DNA of 64,000 bases from JABMQB01 sp963678235. GTDB taxonomy: Bacteria; Bacteroidota; Bacteroidia; Bacteroidales; Prolixibacteraceae. The stretch is from assembly GCA_963678235.1 (NCBI GenBank), contig OY782766.1:3348001-3412000 (forward strand). Direction: 5' to 3'. Every line of letters starts with the position of its first letter. Positions within the stretch are counted from its first letter, which is position 1. The position numbers and the translations under genes were made by a program. Below, piece after piece: positions 1 to 8,809 of the stretch. The notes below the pieces were generated by a model. It did no database searches and was not told the origin of the DNA. It worked only from the letters and a program-made list of their open reading frames with translations.

Positions 1-2
1 GC

Positions 3-209
3 CCAAAATGTAAAATATTATATGACAAAGCTGAAGTAAAAGTCTTCGATGAAGAGAAAACCTACCACAAAAGCAGTTTCCGATGTTCGTCATGCAAAAC
101 CACCCGGTTAAAATTGACCAATATACACAGGTTGAATAAAGCAACCTGCCCGGTTTGTAAAAAGAAAACGTTTAAAAGGGACCATGCCCATCATGATTTG
201 TTTCACTAA
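3..209 (+). CDS. C-terminal end of a zinc-ribbon-type protein (partial)
   Basis: The window opens inside a reading frame that runs 68 codons to a TAA stop. The visible part carries three cysteine pairs or half-pairs: PKC at the very edge (probably the second half of a CPKC knuckle cut by the border), CSSC about 30 residues in, and CPVC about 50 residues in, followed by a basic, His-rich tail (RDHAHHDLFH). This is a zinc-ribbon pattern. The N-terminus lies outside the window, so the family cannot be named. A terminator-like hairpin follows about 65 bases downstream. Confidence 0.6.
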   Translation, partial: PKCKILYDKAEVKVFDEEKTYHKSSFRCSSCKTTRLKLTNIHRLNKATCPVCKKKTFKRDHAHHDLFH

Positions 210-272
210 AGTCTGCTATCCAATATGCATTTCTTTTGTAAATAAACCTATTTCTCCTTTTAATACCTAAAC

Positions 273-303
273 AAAAAAGGCACCCTGTTCAGATGCCCTT
301 TTT
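273..303. terminator. Bidirectional terminator-like hairpin
   Basis: An A-run leads into AAAAAGGCA, a loop of about 11 bases, then TGCCCTTTTT with one bulged C. It lies between the convergent partial gene and the lipoprotein gene and has an A-run on one side and a T-run on the other, so it could serve both strands. Confidence 0.6.
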
Positions 304-321
304 ACATGAAAGATTGCCCAA

Positions 322-858
322 TTATATTTTTGTCCGTTGTATGGTCCTGCTCCTGACTTCGTCGTTATTCATTAATGAATTTAGGTTATTCATGTTCAAT
401 GATTTTTCATAGGCAAATGCTGCCGGAAGAACTGCAATCCTAAATATTTGGTTATGGGTATCGCCAGGTGCGAGGATATCAAAATCAATATCTCCATCCA
501 GAAAAATCTGGACATCCACCAGCGTATAATCAAAATTGTATTGCAGGATTCCTTCATTAAAAACCAGCGTTTGTGGCAACGCCCTCCAAATGTCCAGCAT
601 GCTTCCATTGTTTTGCTCAACTTGGTCCCAAAGAATATAAACTAGTACAACATCCCCATCATAAATCTCAAAATCAAGTGGAAAATCGTGAATCAAAGTA
701 TAAGCATTCTCAGATGTAAAATCACCTTCAATTTCAAAAATAGAGCCCAACAAAGCGTCTCCATCTTCTCCATCGATCCCATCTCGTCCGTCCCTCACCG
801 TGCATGACATAATAAATGTTGCAGTGAATAGTATAAGTATTACTCGTAAAGTTTTCAT
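322..858 (-). CDS. Lipoprotein with short collagen-like Gly-Xaa-Yaa stretch
   Basis: I start this gene at the MKTLRV methionine (858) rather than the upstream one at 891, because this start gives a standard lipoprotein signal: a hydrophobic stretch ending in FIMSC with the lipobox Cys about 19 residues in. Directly after the Cys come GRDGIDGEDGDALLG, three or four collagen-like GxD triplets, a feature often seen at the N-terminus of Bacteroidota surface lipoproteins. The remaining 140 residues are acidic and aromatic with predicted beta character and show no motif I recognise. It is probably an outer-membrane-anchored protein of unknown function. It looks monocistronic, with a terminator-like hairpin downstream. 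Confidence 0.65.
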   Translation of the reverse strand: MKTLRVILILFTATFIMSCTVRDGRDGIDGEDGDALLGSIFEIEGDFTSENAYTLIHDFPLDFEIYDGDVVLVYILWDQVEQNNGSMLDIWRALPQTLVFNEGILQYNFDYTLVDVQIFLDGDIDFDILAPGDTHNQIFRIAVLPAAFAYEKSLNMNNLNSLMNNDEVRSRTIQRTKI

Positions 859-891
859 GGTATTTTTATTTAAGTTGTTAATTATTTTCAA

Positions 892-1179
892 GCTTTTTCA
901 TCCCGGAATGTGAAAGTTTAAACAAGTATAATGCCAAATATTTAAAAAATTATTTTACTGAAGTTGTTGATCCGCTTGGATTTGATCGTCTTTCTTCAAA
1001 AAAATAAAACAAGGTGTGCAAGTTTTATTAACATGCTGTGTCAAATCATTGTTCAATTTAAAACGCAAGGTTTGATTTATCTATACTGGTTTTGATTGAA
1101 TTGGTGAAACTTAATTCTTAGACAAAAATTCTTAGAATATGAACTTTAGTCGATAACTTTAATGAAAATATGTTGAGTT
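892..1179. other. Intergenic region upstream of the PqqD/ATP-grasp operon
   Basis: A 288-base AT-rich gap between divergent genes that should hold promoters for both. The one pattern I can point to is a direct repeat AATTCTTAGA at 1113-1122 and 1127-1136 (14-base period), 44 bases or more before the PqqD-like start. I see no gene here. Confidence 0.4.
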
Positions 1180-1443
1180 ATGAAAATAATAGATGAAATC
1201 AAAGTAAGTGATAACGGATTTGTTTTTAATTCAAAAACCGGAGATTCCTTTAGTTTAAACACATTTGGACTTGAAATCATCCAACAAATCCAGGCAAATA
1301 AAGATTTTGATCAAATAAAAACCGAGATGCTTGAAAAATATGATGTGGATGAGTTGAATTTTGAAAAAGATTTTTACGAGTTCTGCGCCCTTTTAAAGCA
1401 CCATCAGATCATATCTTCAGAAAATCCAACAAATTTTAAATAA
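1180..1443 (+). CDS. PqqD-like peptide chaperone / RRE-type protein
   Basis: A small (87 aa) soluble protein with the layout of PqqD-family proteins: an N-terminal beta region (VSDNGFVFNSKTGDSFSLN), then helices with the recurring pattern TFGLEIIQQIQ and DELNFEKDFYEFCALLKHHQII. PqqD proteins and related RiPP recognition elements bind precursor peptides and present them to modifying enzymes. It is the first gene of a tight operon, 6 bases before an ATP-grasp ligase gene, which fits a scaffold or substrate-presenting role. No precursor-peptide gene is visible next to it. The assignment rests on length, fold pattern and neighbourhood and is therefore moderate. Confidence 0.6.
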   Translation: MKIIDEIKVSDNGFVFNSKTGDSFSLNTFGLEIIQQIQANKDFDQIKTEMLEKYDVDELNFEKDFYEFCALLKHHQIISSENPTNFK

Positions 1444-1449
1444 CCGGTC

Positions 1450-2496
1450 ATGGCAAAACAGAAAATTACATTGGCTGTAACCGGCTTAAACAATACCGAC
1501 AATCCGGGTCCCGGGGTCCCTGTGATTCGTGGGGCAAAAGAATCGGAAGATTTTGATATCCGGGTAATTGGATTGGTTTATGAAAACCTGGAACCCGGTA
1601 TTTATATGGAAGGTTTGTGTGACCGCATTTTCCAAATCCCTTACCCATCAAGTGGTTCAAACGAGCTTATTGAACGAATTGAAAATATACACCAACAGGA
1701 AAAGATTGATGTGTTGATCCCAAATTTTGACGCCGAACTTTTTTCGTTTATGAAAAATGAACAACGGCTGAAAGACCAGGGAATTCATACTTTTCTGCCC
1801 AGCCTAAAACAATTTCAGGAAAGGGAAAAAGACAAGCTCGCAGATTATGGTGAAAAATACGGTGTTAAAGTTCCGGGCAGTGTCAATCTAGGTAACCTAA
1901 ATCAAATTAAAGAGCTGGAAGACAAATTTGATTACCCGATAATGCTTAAAGGCCAGTTTTACGATGCATACGAAACCAACAATGAAGAACAGGTAAAACA
2001 GGCTTTTCATAAAATATCGGCGAAATGGGGATTCCCTGTAATTGCACAGGAATATGTTAAAGGGACTGAGGTGAACGTTATTGCCCTCGGCGATGGCAAG
2101 GGAAATACAATAGCGGCGGTTCCCATGCGCAAACAATACATTACGGATAAAGGGAAAGCGTGGGGAGGAATTACCCTTTCGGATGAAAAAATGATGGATC
2201 TCACCCGAACGCTCATCGAAAAAACAAAATGGAAAGGTGGGATGGAACTTGAATTGATTAAAACCAACGATGGCGAATACTACCTGATAGAAATTAACCC
2301 GAGGATTCCTGCCTGGGTTTACCTGGCAGTTGGTGCCGGACAAAACATTCCAGAAGCTCTGATCAAACTCGCACTGGGGCACGAAGTAAAGCCAATGACA
2401 AATTATAAAATAGGGAAAATGTTTGTACGGTATTCCTACGATATGATTGTGGATTTGGAAAAATTTGCAGCTATTTCAATGAACAAAGAAATTTGA
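1450..2496 (+). CDS. ATP-grasp ligase (CarB/PylC-like)
   Basis: 348 aa. The N-terminal TGLNNTDNPGPGVPVIRGAK region resembles the pre-ATP-grasp nucleotide-binding start of carbamoyl-phosphate-synthase-large-chain-like proteins. The ATP-grasp core follows: candidate nucleotide-binding lysines in the 128-167 region, the EYVKGTEVNV strand near 201-210, and metal ligands in MELELI (about 265-270) and EINPRIPAW (281-289), the usual E...ExN arrangement. Such enzymes activate a carboxylate as acyl phosphate and couple it to an amine or other nucleophile. The substrate cannot be read from sequence. Its position between the PqqD-like gene and the PLP decarboxylase gene (13 bases downstream) suggests that it acts on the same substrate or peptide. 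Confidence 0.8.
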   Translation: MAKQKITLAVTGLNNTDNPGPGVPVIRGAKESEDFDIRVIGLVYENLEPGIYMEGLCDRIFQIPYPSSGSNELIERIENIHQQEKIDVLIPNFDAELFSFMKNEQRLKDQGIHTFLPSLKQFQEREKDKLADYGEKYGVKVPGSVNLGNLNQIKELEDKFDYPIMLKGQFYDAYETNNEEQVKQAFHKISAKWGFPVIAQEYVKGTEVNVIALGDGKGNTIAAVPMRKQYITDKGKAWGGITLSDEKMMDLTRTLIEKTKWKGGMELELIKTNDGEYYLIEINPRIPAWVYLAVGAGQNIPEALIKLALGHEVKPMTNYKIGKMFVRYSYDMIVDLEKFAAISMNKEI

Positions 2497-2509
2497 AAAC
2501 AATAAAACG

Positions 2510-3856
2510 ATGGAAAAATTAGCATACGAAAAACCAATAATAAGTAAAATAACAGCCGGGGTTCCCAACAAATTTGGTTTGCCGGCAAAACAAAAAGTTA
2601 TTTCCGAAATTGATGGTATCCCTGTTTCCAGGATTATGGAAGAATATGGATCGCCCGTATTTGTTATCTCTGAGAAAAAAATACGCGACACTTACCATGA
2701 AGCCAGGCTGGCATTTGAAACACGCTACCCGAAAGTACAGTTTGCTTGGTCTTATAAAACCAACTATTTGGATGCAGTTTGTAGCATTTTTCATGATGAA
2801 GGTTCGTGGGCCGAGGTAGTTTCCGGATTTGAATTTGAAAAAGCACTTGCACTTGGTGTCAATGGTACAAACATCCTTTTTAATGGACCCGACAAATCAG
2901 AACAGGATTTAGAATTGGCCATTAACAACAATGCATGTATCCATATCGACCATTTCGATGAACTTTACCTGCTAATTGCCACCACCAAAAAGCTACAGAA
3001 AAAAGCCAGGGTTGCCATTCGAATTAACCTTGATGCCGGAATATATCCCATGTGGGACCGCTTTGGTTTTAACTATGAAAACGGTGAGGCATGGAATGCT
3101 ATTAACCGGATAATGTTGGCTGAAGATCTAGAATTAATCGGTTTGCACACACATATTGGTACCTATATTATGTCTGCTGCAGCCTACGGTGTTGCAGCCA
3201 GAAAACTTTCGGTCTTATATATGTCGGTGCATCAAAAGTTTGATCACTGGTTAAAATACATTGACCTTGGAGGAGGTTTCGCTTCAAAAAATACCCTTAA
3301 AGGAGCTTACATGCCAGGTTCTGAAACTTGCCCTTCGTTCGATGAATATGCCGAAGCTATTTCAAATGCCTTGATTTCATCGGAAATACCGCATGAAAAC
3401 CTGCCCGTTCTTTTCCTTGAAACCGGACGTGCTTTAATCGATGATGCCGGATATTTGCTTACAACGGTACTTGCCAATAAAATTTCTTCAGTAGGAAGAA
3501 GGACAACTGTGATCGATGCCGGGGTGAATCTATTATTCACTTCTTTCTGGTACAACCTGGGGGTTTTCCATACCAAAGAAAAATCGAGCCTTGCCGAAGA
3601 AACCACCATTTATGGTCCGCTTTGTATGAATATCGATGTGGTCCGTGATGCCATTAACATCCCTCATGCAAAAGTTGGGGATCAGCTGGTTATTGAGCGT
3701 GTTGGGGCATACAATATGACCCAATGGATGCAATTTATCACCTACAGGCCAAATGTTGTTTTAATTGATTTGGAAGGGGAAATGCATATTATCCGTAAAA
3801 AAGAAGAATTGAACTCGCTGAAAAGTTTTGAATTAAATCCCAAAAAACAGGCATAA
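2510..3856 (+). CDS. Fold-type III PLP-dependent decarboxylase (diaminopimelate decarboxylase-like)
   Basis: 448 aa, about the length of LysA-type enzymes. Landmarks in order: AWSYKTN with the PLP-binding Lys near 83 (YAVKAN in LysA), HTHIGT near 213-218, phosphate-binding GGG near 254-256, ETGRAL near 304-309 (EPGR in LysA), GPLCMNIDV with the partner-subunit Cys near 372, and GAY near 399-401. These support a working PLP alanine-racemase-fold amino-acid decarboxylase. LysA-specific substrate residues are only partly kept (ETGR in place of EPGR), and the gene sits in an ATP-grasp operon rather than with lysine genes. I therefore do not call it lysA. An N-terminal extension of about 35 residues precedes the domain. 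It abuts the next gene with no gap. Confidence 0.82.
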   Translation: MEKLAYEKPIISKITAGVPNKFGLPAKQKVISEIDGIPVSRIMEEYGSPVFVISEKKIRDTYHEARLAFETRYPKVQFAWSYKTNYLDAVCSIFHDEGSWAEVVSGFEFEKALALGVNGTNILFNGPDKSEQDLELAINNNACIHIDHFDELYLLIATTKKLQKKARVAIRINLDAGIYPMWDRFGFNYENGEAWNAINRIMLAEDLELIGLHTHIGTYIMSAAAYGVAARKLSVLYMSVHQKFDHWLKYIDLGGGFASKNTLKGAYMPGSETCPSFDEYAEAISNALISSEIPHENLPVLFLETGRALIDDAGYLLTTVLANKISSVGRRTTVIDAGVNLLFTSFWYNLGVFHTKEKSSLAEETTIYGPLCMNIDVVRDAINIPHAKVGDQLVIERVGAYNMTQWMQFITYRPNVVLIDLEGEMHIIRKKEELNSLKSFELNPKKQA

Positions 3857-6085
3857 ATGAGAAACATAAGCCTTGAAGCAAAAGAATTTATAAATTCCAT
3901 TTTAAACAGCTACTCGCAGGTCTTTTTTTCGACTTCAAAAATCCTGGCTGTCCTTTTGTTATTGATCAGCTTTTTTGATTATGGGGCAGGAATTGGAGGA
4001 TTATTTGGCGTATTGGTTGCCAACCTGCTTGCCTGGGGTTTAGGGTACAACAAATATTTTGTGACTTCCGGACTTTATGGATTTAATGCATTGCTTGTGG
4101 GGCTGGGTATTGGACTATTTTATCAACCATCGGTAGAAGTAGTGCTATTAATTGCAATCTCTGCTGTCCTAACTTTTTTTATTACGATCGTATTTCAGGG
4201 CGTTTTAGGAAAATACGGGCTTCCGTATTTAAGCATACCTTTTTTGTTCGCTATTTGGATTATTGCCTTATCAACCAACGAACTTTCGGCATTAAATATC
4301 AGTCAACGAGGAATTTTCACCTACAATGAGTTGTATGCAATGGGCGGGCAAAAGTTTGTTGATTTCTATCATTTCCTTGAAAATGCCATTGAAGCGAGGT
4401 TCATTAAAACATATTTTCACTCCTTGGGGGCAATCTTCTTTCAAATGCATTTATTGGCGGGCATTATCATTGCTATCGGGCTGCTAATTTATTCCCGGAT
4501 AACGTTTGTCCTCTCTATTATTGGGTACTCGGTTGCCTGGGTTTTTTACCAAATAGTCGGAATTGAATTTAGTTCATTAGGCTACACCTTTATTGGGTTT
4601 AATTATATTTTAACTGCCATTGCACTGGGCGGTTATTATCTTGTGCCCGGGAGGATTAGTTATGCATGGATCATATTGTTGCTTCCAACGGTGGTTTTAA
4701 TTACCACAGGGACTCAACAGGTTTTTGAAATTCTCAAAATATCGCCCTATTCCCTTCCTTTCAATATGGTGGTTTTAATGTTTCTATATGCCTTAAAGCT
4801 ACGTGTTAAACGGCCCAAAAAGCTCATTGAAACGCCCGTTCAGTTGGGCAATCCCGAAAAAAACCTTTACCTATATTCCGGAAATATGAAACGTTTCCCG
4901 GCAGCTTATCCGGTAGCGGCAACCTTGCCGTTTTATGGCGAATGGACCGTAAGTCAGGGGCATAATGGGGAATATACCCACAAAGGCCAATGGAGGCATG
5001 CTTGGGACTTTATTATTAATGATCGGAACAACAAACAATTTAAAGGCTCGGGGGATTTTGCTGAAGACTACTTTTGCTACAACAAAGCAATTTTGGCGCC
5101 TTTTGATGGTACAATTATCGAAGCAGTCAATAATATCCCGGACAATACCATTGGTGACATCAATACAAAAAACAATTGGGGCAACACAATTATCATCAAA
5201 CAAAACGACTATTTATACGCTAAACTTTGCCATTTAAAATTTAATTCGCTTGAAGTAAAAGCTGGCGATCAGGTAAAAAAAGGGCAAGTCATCGGGAGAT
5301 GTGGGAATTCGGGGCGTTCACCATATCCACATTTACATTTTCAGTTTCAGGCAACCCCGTACATTGGTTCGGTAACCCTTGATTATCCGTTCGGGCATTA
5401 TTTGCTGAAAGAAGAAAAACAATTCACTCTTAAAAATTTTGACTTCCCGGGAAACAGCCAAATTGTGGCAAACCCAATAGTAAACCCGGAGCTCAAAAAA
5501 GCCTTACATTTTATCCCCGGACAAAGGTTATTGGTACATGTTGATGTGGAGTCTGAAATAGAAAAATGGAAAAAACTTATGGGGGATTTTTCGTGGCTTG
5601 TTGAAACCGATGTGTATAACACCACCTACATCCGTTGTGAAAAAGAACATGCCCGGGCATATCTATACAACGATGGAAATATGCACTATTTTACCAACTA
5701 CGCCGGACCAAAACATTCCATTTTACAATGGTTTTTCATCTCATTATTTAAAACCCCACTTGGATTTTTACCAAACAGTATTATCAATGACCGGATTCCC
5801 ATAAACAGGATGTTTGGTGGATTTATTAAATTCTTGCAGGATTTAGTTGCCCCGCTGTTTCTATTCCTTAAAATCGACTATAAACTAAACATGAAAGATT
5901 CCGGGAATATCTTATCCTCAGGAGATATCGATATGTCAGCTTTAGTAACAAAGAAAATCCTTTCCAGGGAATTAAAAAGATACAAAATTGACCTTCAAAT
6001 AAGCCAGACCGGTGAAATCCGGATAACAATTGATTTTAAAGAAGCTAAAATTAAAATCTTATGTCGAAACGAATCGGAATTATAG
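3857..6085 (+). CDS. Urea-transporter / M23 metallopeptidase fusion
   Basis: 742 aa in three parts. Residues 1 to about 315 are strongly hydrophobic with the internal two-fold repeat of UT-family urea channels: SGLYGFNALLVGLGIG in the first half and YTFIGFNYILTAIALGG in the second. Residues about 335-520 are an M23 (LytM/lysostaphin-like) domain with HAWDF near 381-385, the glycine-rich CGNSGRSPYPHLHFQF motif and HLH near 492-494 as zinc ligands. Residues about 540-742 are an uncharacterised tail. Urea channels passively conduct urea or small amides, and M23 domains cleave peptidoglycan peptides or act as non-catalytic scaffolds. The gene starts one base after the decarboxylase stop and overlaps the next gene by 25 bases, so the proteins are probably co-translated. 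Confidence 0.82.
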   Translation: MRNISLEAKEFINSILNSYSQVFFSTSKILAVLLLLISFFDYGAGIGGLFGVLVANLLAWGLGYNKYFVTSGLYGFNALLVGLGIGLFYQPSVEVVLLIAISAVLTFFITIVFQGVLGKYGLPYLSIPFLFAIWIIALSTNELSALNISQRGIFTYNELYAMGGQKFVDFYHFLENAIEARFIKTYFHSLGAIFFQMHLLAGIIIAIGLLIYSRITFVLSIIGYSVAWVFYQIVGIEFSSLGYTFIGFNYILTAIALGGYYLVPGRISYAWIILLLPTVVLITTGTQQVFEILKISPYSLPFNMVVLMFLYALKLRVKRPKKLIETPVQLGNPEKNLYLYSGNMKRFPAAYPVAATLPFYGEWTVSQGHNGEYTHKGQWRHAWDFIINDRNNKQFKGSGDFAEDYFCYNKAILAPFDGTIIEAVNNIPDNTIGDINTKNNWGNTIIIKQNDYLYAKLCHLKFNSLEVKAGDQVKKGQVIGRCGNSGRSPYPHLHFQFQATPYIGSVTLDYPFGHYLLKEEKQFTLKNFDFPGNSQIVANPIVNPELKKALHFIPGQRLLVHVDVESEIEKWKKLMGDFSWLVETDVYNTTYIRCEKEHARAYLYNDGNMHYFTNYAGPKHSILQWFFISLFKTPLGFLPNSIINDRIPINRMFGGFIKFLQDLVAPLFLFLKIDYKLNMKDSGNILSSGDIDMSALVTKKILSRELKRYKIDLQISQTGEIRITIDFKEAKIKILCRNESEL

Positions 6086-7389
6086 GCATTTTTTTGCTAT
6101 ATCTGAGTACAGCAATTGCTCAAGACAAATGGACCTTCACGGAAGTGGATACAAAGTCGTATGATTTGTACCAACAACAAAAGTGGCATGAACTTGTTGA
6201 TTATGCATTGGATGCCGAAAATCACGGGTTCAATTATTTTAACCTTCAGGCACGGATTGCCATTGCATATTTTAACCTTAAGAAGTACAGGACTTCCTCT
6301 GATTTGTTCTTAAAATTATGGAAAGGCAATCCTTCACTGGAATGGCTTCAGGAATATGTATATTACAGCTTACTATATAGCGGAAGGGCTGCCGAAGCAA
6401 CAAAACTGGCATCGGGATTTAGCCCAGCGATGCAAACAAAAATCAACTATAAATCCGCCAAATTAACGAGACTTGCCTTGGAAGGGGGAATTTGCTTCAA
6501 CCCCGATTTTAACTCGTTTACCAACGAAACCGAAACGCCTATTTATGAGGGCGAAGATTATGGCGAAGCATTTTACCTGAAAAATTATCATTTCGAATCA
6601 ATAGACCTAAGCCATCAAATTGCACCCGGAATTAGTTTGAACCATAATTTTACATACATTGGGGTTACGCGGGAAGAACAGGTATTTTGGGGCGATACAT
6701 TTTCATTCCCGATCAAAGTCAACCAATCACAGTATTATATCAATCCTTACATTATCTTAGGAAAAAAACTACACTTTTCCCCTTCGCTTAATGCCGTTTG
6801 GGGAAGCTCAAAAGTAAAAGTCGGAAGCTTGGACGCTAACTTGAATAAGGGTTTTTCAACAAAAATGATCAAGTATTCCGATTTTATATTTTCCACTTCA
6901 CTTTGGTCACACTTTGGCAATTTTACGCCCGGGGCAGAGGTTAACCTGGCAAATATAAACGATGGTTCATTCACACAGCTATCCACCTGGGTTACCTTTT
7001 ATCCCTTTTCAAATGCCAATGTTTACTTCACACCACGGGTTTATTTTAAAGGCGACAAAAACAACAGCTTGGCATATAATACCTTTGGTGTTTCCGGAGG
7101 CATACAAATTGGTCCGGTACATGTTTACTCGCAATACTTAAATGGGGACATGAAAAATTTTATAGAATCGGCAGGATATGTGGTTGCAAATTTTCCGGGA
7201 TCCTCAGAACAAAAACTATCCACAAGTATTTATTTCCCTTTCGGGAAAAAATATCAATTTGTTGTGCGCTACATCCATCAGAACATTGTGGAAGATTATA
7301 TGGTTTACACCGGAGGAATACATACAAACACCATTGAATACAAGTACATTAAACATACATTAACAACAGGAATATCATGGAACTTTTAA
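6061..7389 (+). CDS. YaiO-family outer-membrane beta-barrel protein with N-terminal TPR-like region
   Basis: 442 aa with a cleavable signal peptide (hydrophobic run ending STAIAQ). Residues about 25-130 are helical and TPR-like (LFLKLWKGNPSLEWLQEY). The rest is alternating amphipathic beta strands rich in aromatic residues, ending in ITTGISWNF, a classical C-terminal aromatic barrel strand. This is the YaiO / outer-membrane-barrel architecture. It overlaps the upstream fusion gene by 25 bases and the downstream TPR gene by 13 bases, which indicates translational coupling. The role is unknown. Its place in the operon suggests an outer-membrane channel or anchor for the product or partner of the cytoplasmic enzymes. 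Confidence 0.7.
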   Translation: MSKRIGIIGIFLLYLSTAIAQDKWTFTEVDTKSYDLYQQQKWHELVDYALDAENHGFNYFNLQARIAIAYFNLKKYRTSSDLFLKLWKGNPSLEWLQEYVYYSLLYSGRAAEATKLASGFSPAMQTKINYKSAKLTRLALEGGICFNPDFNSFTNETETPIYEGEDYGEAFYLKNYHFESIDLSHQIAPGISLNHNFTYIGVTREEQVFWGDTFSFPIKVNQSQYYINPYIILGKKLHFSPSLNAVWGSSKVKVGSLDANLNKGFSTKMIKYSDFIFSTSLWSHFGNFTPGAEVNLANINDGSFTQLSTWVTFYPFSNANVYFTPRVYFKGDKNNSLAYNTFGVSGGIQIGPVHVYSQYLNGDMKNFIESAGYVVANFPGSSEQKLSTSIYFPFGKKYQFVVRYIHQNIVEDYMVYTGGIHTNTIEYKYIKHTLTTGISWNF

Positions 7390-8000
7390 AACATAGAGTA
7401 ATACTGTTCATGCTGGCAATTATTACAATTCCGGCATTGGCACAAACAAATCAGGCAATTTTGGAAAGCTCATTTTCAAAAAGTTATGATCACGAAAAAA
7501 AAGGTGACTTTTCGGCATCAATGGAAGTGATGAAGAAAGTTTATGATGAATCGTCGTATGAAATAAACCTGCGTTTGGGATGGTTGAATTACAATGCCGG
7601 ACTTTTCGACGAATCGATCATTTTTTACTCCATTGCACGAAAACTAATGCCGTATTCCGAAGAAGCGCGGTTTGGACTTATTTTACCTAAAGCTGCCCTC
7701 GGGAAATGGGATGAAGTGATTGAATTATATAACCAAATCCTTGAAGTGAACCCCCGAAATACGGTTGCCCTTTATCGCCTGGGTTTGGTTTATTACGGGC
7801 GAAAAGACTATGATAAAGCCCATGAGCTTTTTAAACAGGTGGTTGATCTCTATCCTTTTGGGTACGATGGATTGCTGATGCTTGCCTGGAGCACTTATTT
7901 CCGTGGAAATTACAACCAGGCAAAAGTACTGTTCAACAAAGTGAAATTATACAACCCAAACGATGCTTCGGCAAACGAAGGATTACAATTAATAAACTAA
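7377..8000 (+). CDS. Secreted tetratricopeptide-repeat protein
   Basis: 207 aa with an N-terminal signal peptide (hydrophobic run ending PALAQ). It is followed by about four TPR units with the usual G/A/Y/A/P spacing, for example EVNPRNTVALYRLGLVYYG and GYDGLLMLAWSTYFRGNYNQ. TPR arrays are protein-interaction scaffolds, and the signal peptide places this one in the periplasm. It overlaps the YaiO-like gene by 13 bases and probably forms an envelope complex with that barrel. Confidence 0.75.
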   Translation: MELLKHRVILFMLAIITIPALAQTNQAILESSFSKSYDHEKKGDFSASMEVMKKVYDESSYEINLRLGWLNYNAGLFDESIIFYSIARKLMPYSEEARFGLILPKAALGKWDEVIELYNQILEVNPRNTVALYRLGLVYYGRKDYDKAHELFKQVVDLYPFGYDGLLMLAWSTYFRGNYNQAKVLFNKVKLYNPNDASANEGLQLIN

Positions 8001-8021
8001 TCAACATTAAATCAAACAATT

Positions 8022-8807
8022 ATGAAATCACTAATTTTAAGCTGTATCGCCATTATTATCATTTTTAGTGCAAGTGCCCAGATAAGTTTAGACCATAAAT
8101 ACGACTACTCAACCACCATTGTAAAGTTTGAAACATTAGGCTACAAATACTATTTGATGGATGTGCCCAATGCCCAGTGCCGAATTTATAACCAGGACCA
8201 CTCGCTTTATAAAACCATCAATTGCAGTGTTCCCAGCGGATATTATCTTGCCGATATTAAATTCCTATCAGAAAAATTGTTTGATACCGACGGAGGGATA
8301 GAATTGGCATATACGTACTACAAATATAATTCGTCGCAACAGTATTATACTTATGGCAGCAAAGTGATCAACGAAGACGGATCAGCCTTGATAACCATTA
8401 GTGGAGCTCAGTATTTATATATCAATAAAACTGCTGATGATTCGTATAAGTTATTTGCCTATTGTTTCGATTATTCTGTATTTCCAGAAACCGTATGGAC
8501 TAATATTTACAACATTTCAGGAACGCCAACATCCATCGTCGAAAACAGCTCCCCTGAGATTGAGCTAAATATGTTCCCAAACCCGGCAACACAAACCGTT
8601 AAAGTTGAATATCAACTACCCGGCGATGTTTCGACCGGGATTTTGCACCTGATTGATAATTCAGGAAGGCAGTTAAAACAATATACCATTGATAAACACA
8701 CAAATTTTTTAGCCCTGGATGTAAGTTCGTTTAAAAGTGGAACCTACCATTACTTCATCGAATACGGCAATACCAGATCAGTATCGAAAAAATTGGTGGT
8801 AAGATAA
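8022..8807 (+). CDS. T9SS type A sorting-domain protein
   Basis: 261 aa with an N-terminal signal peptide (ending SASAQ) and a C-terminal type IX sorting domain of about 85 residues. The domain has the NMFPNPATQTVKVEY start, LHLIDNSGRQLK in the middle, LDVSSFKSGTYHYFIE, and ends in SKKLVVR. Such proteins cross the outer membrane through the type IX system and are released or attached to A-LPS. The 160-residue cargo part has no family I recognise. It is the last gene of the operon, 21 bases after the TPR gene, and converges on a minus-strand membrane gene. Confidence 0.8.
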   Translation: MKSLILSCIAIIIIFSASAQISLDHKYDYSTTIVKFETLGYKYYLMDVPNAQCRIYNQDHSLYKTINCSVPSGYYLADIKFLSEKLFDTDGGIELAYTYYKYNSSQQYYTYGSKVINEDGSALITISGAQYLYINKTADDSYKLFAYCFDYSVFPETVWTNIYNISGTPTSIVENSSPEIELNMFPNPATQTVKVEYQLPGDVSTGILHLIDNSGRQLKQYTIDKHTNFLALDVSSFKSGTYHYFIEYGNTRSVSKKLVVR

Positions 8808-8809
8808 TT

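Noticed and set aside
2510..3856. Biosynthetic lysA
   Set aside because: The fold is right, but the ETGR variant and the ATP-grasp operon context argue for another amino-acid substrate.
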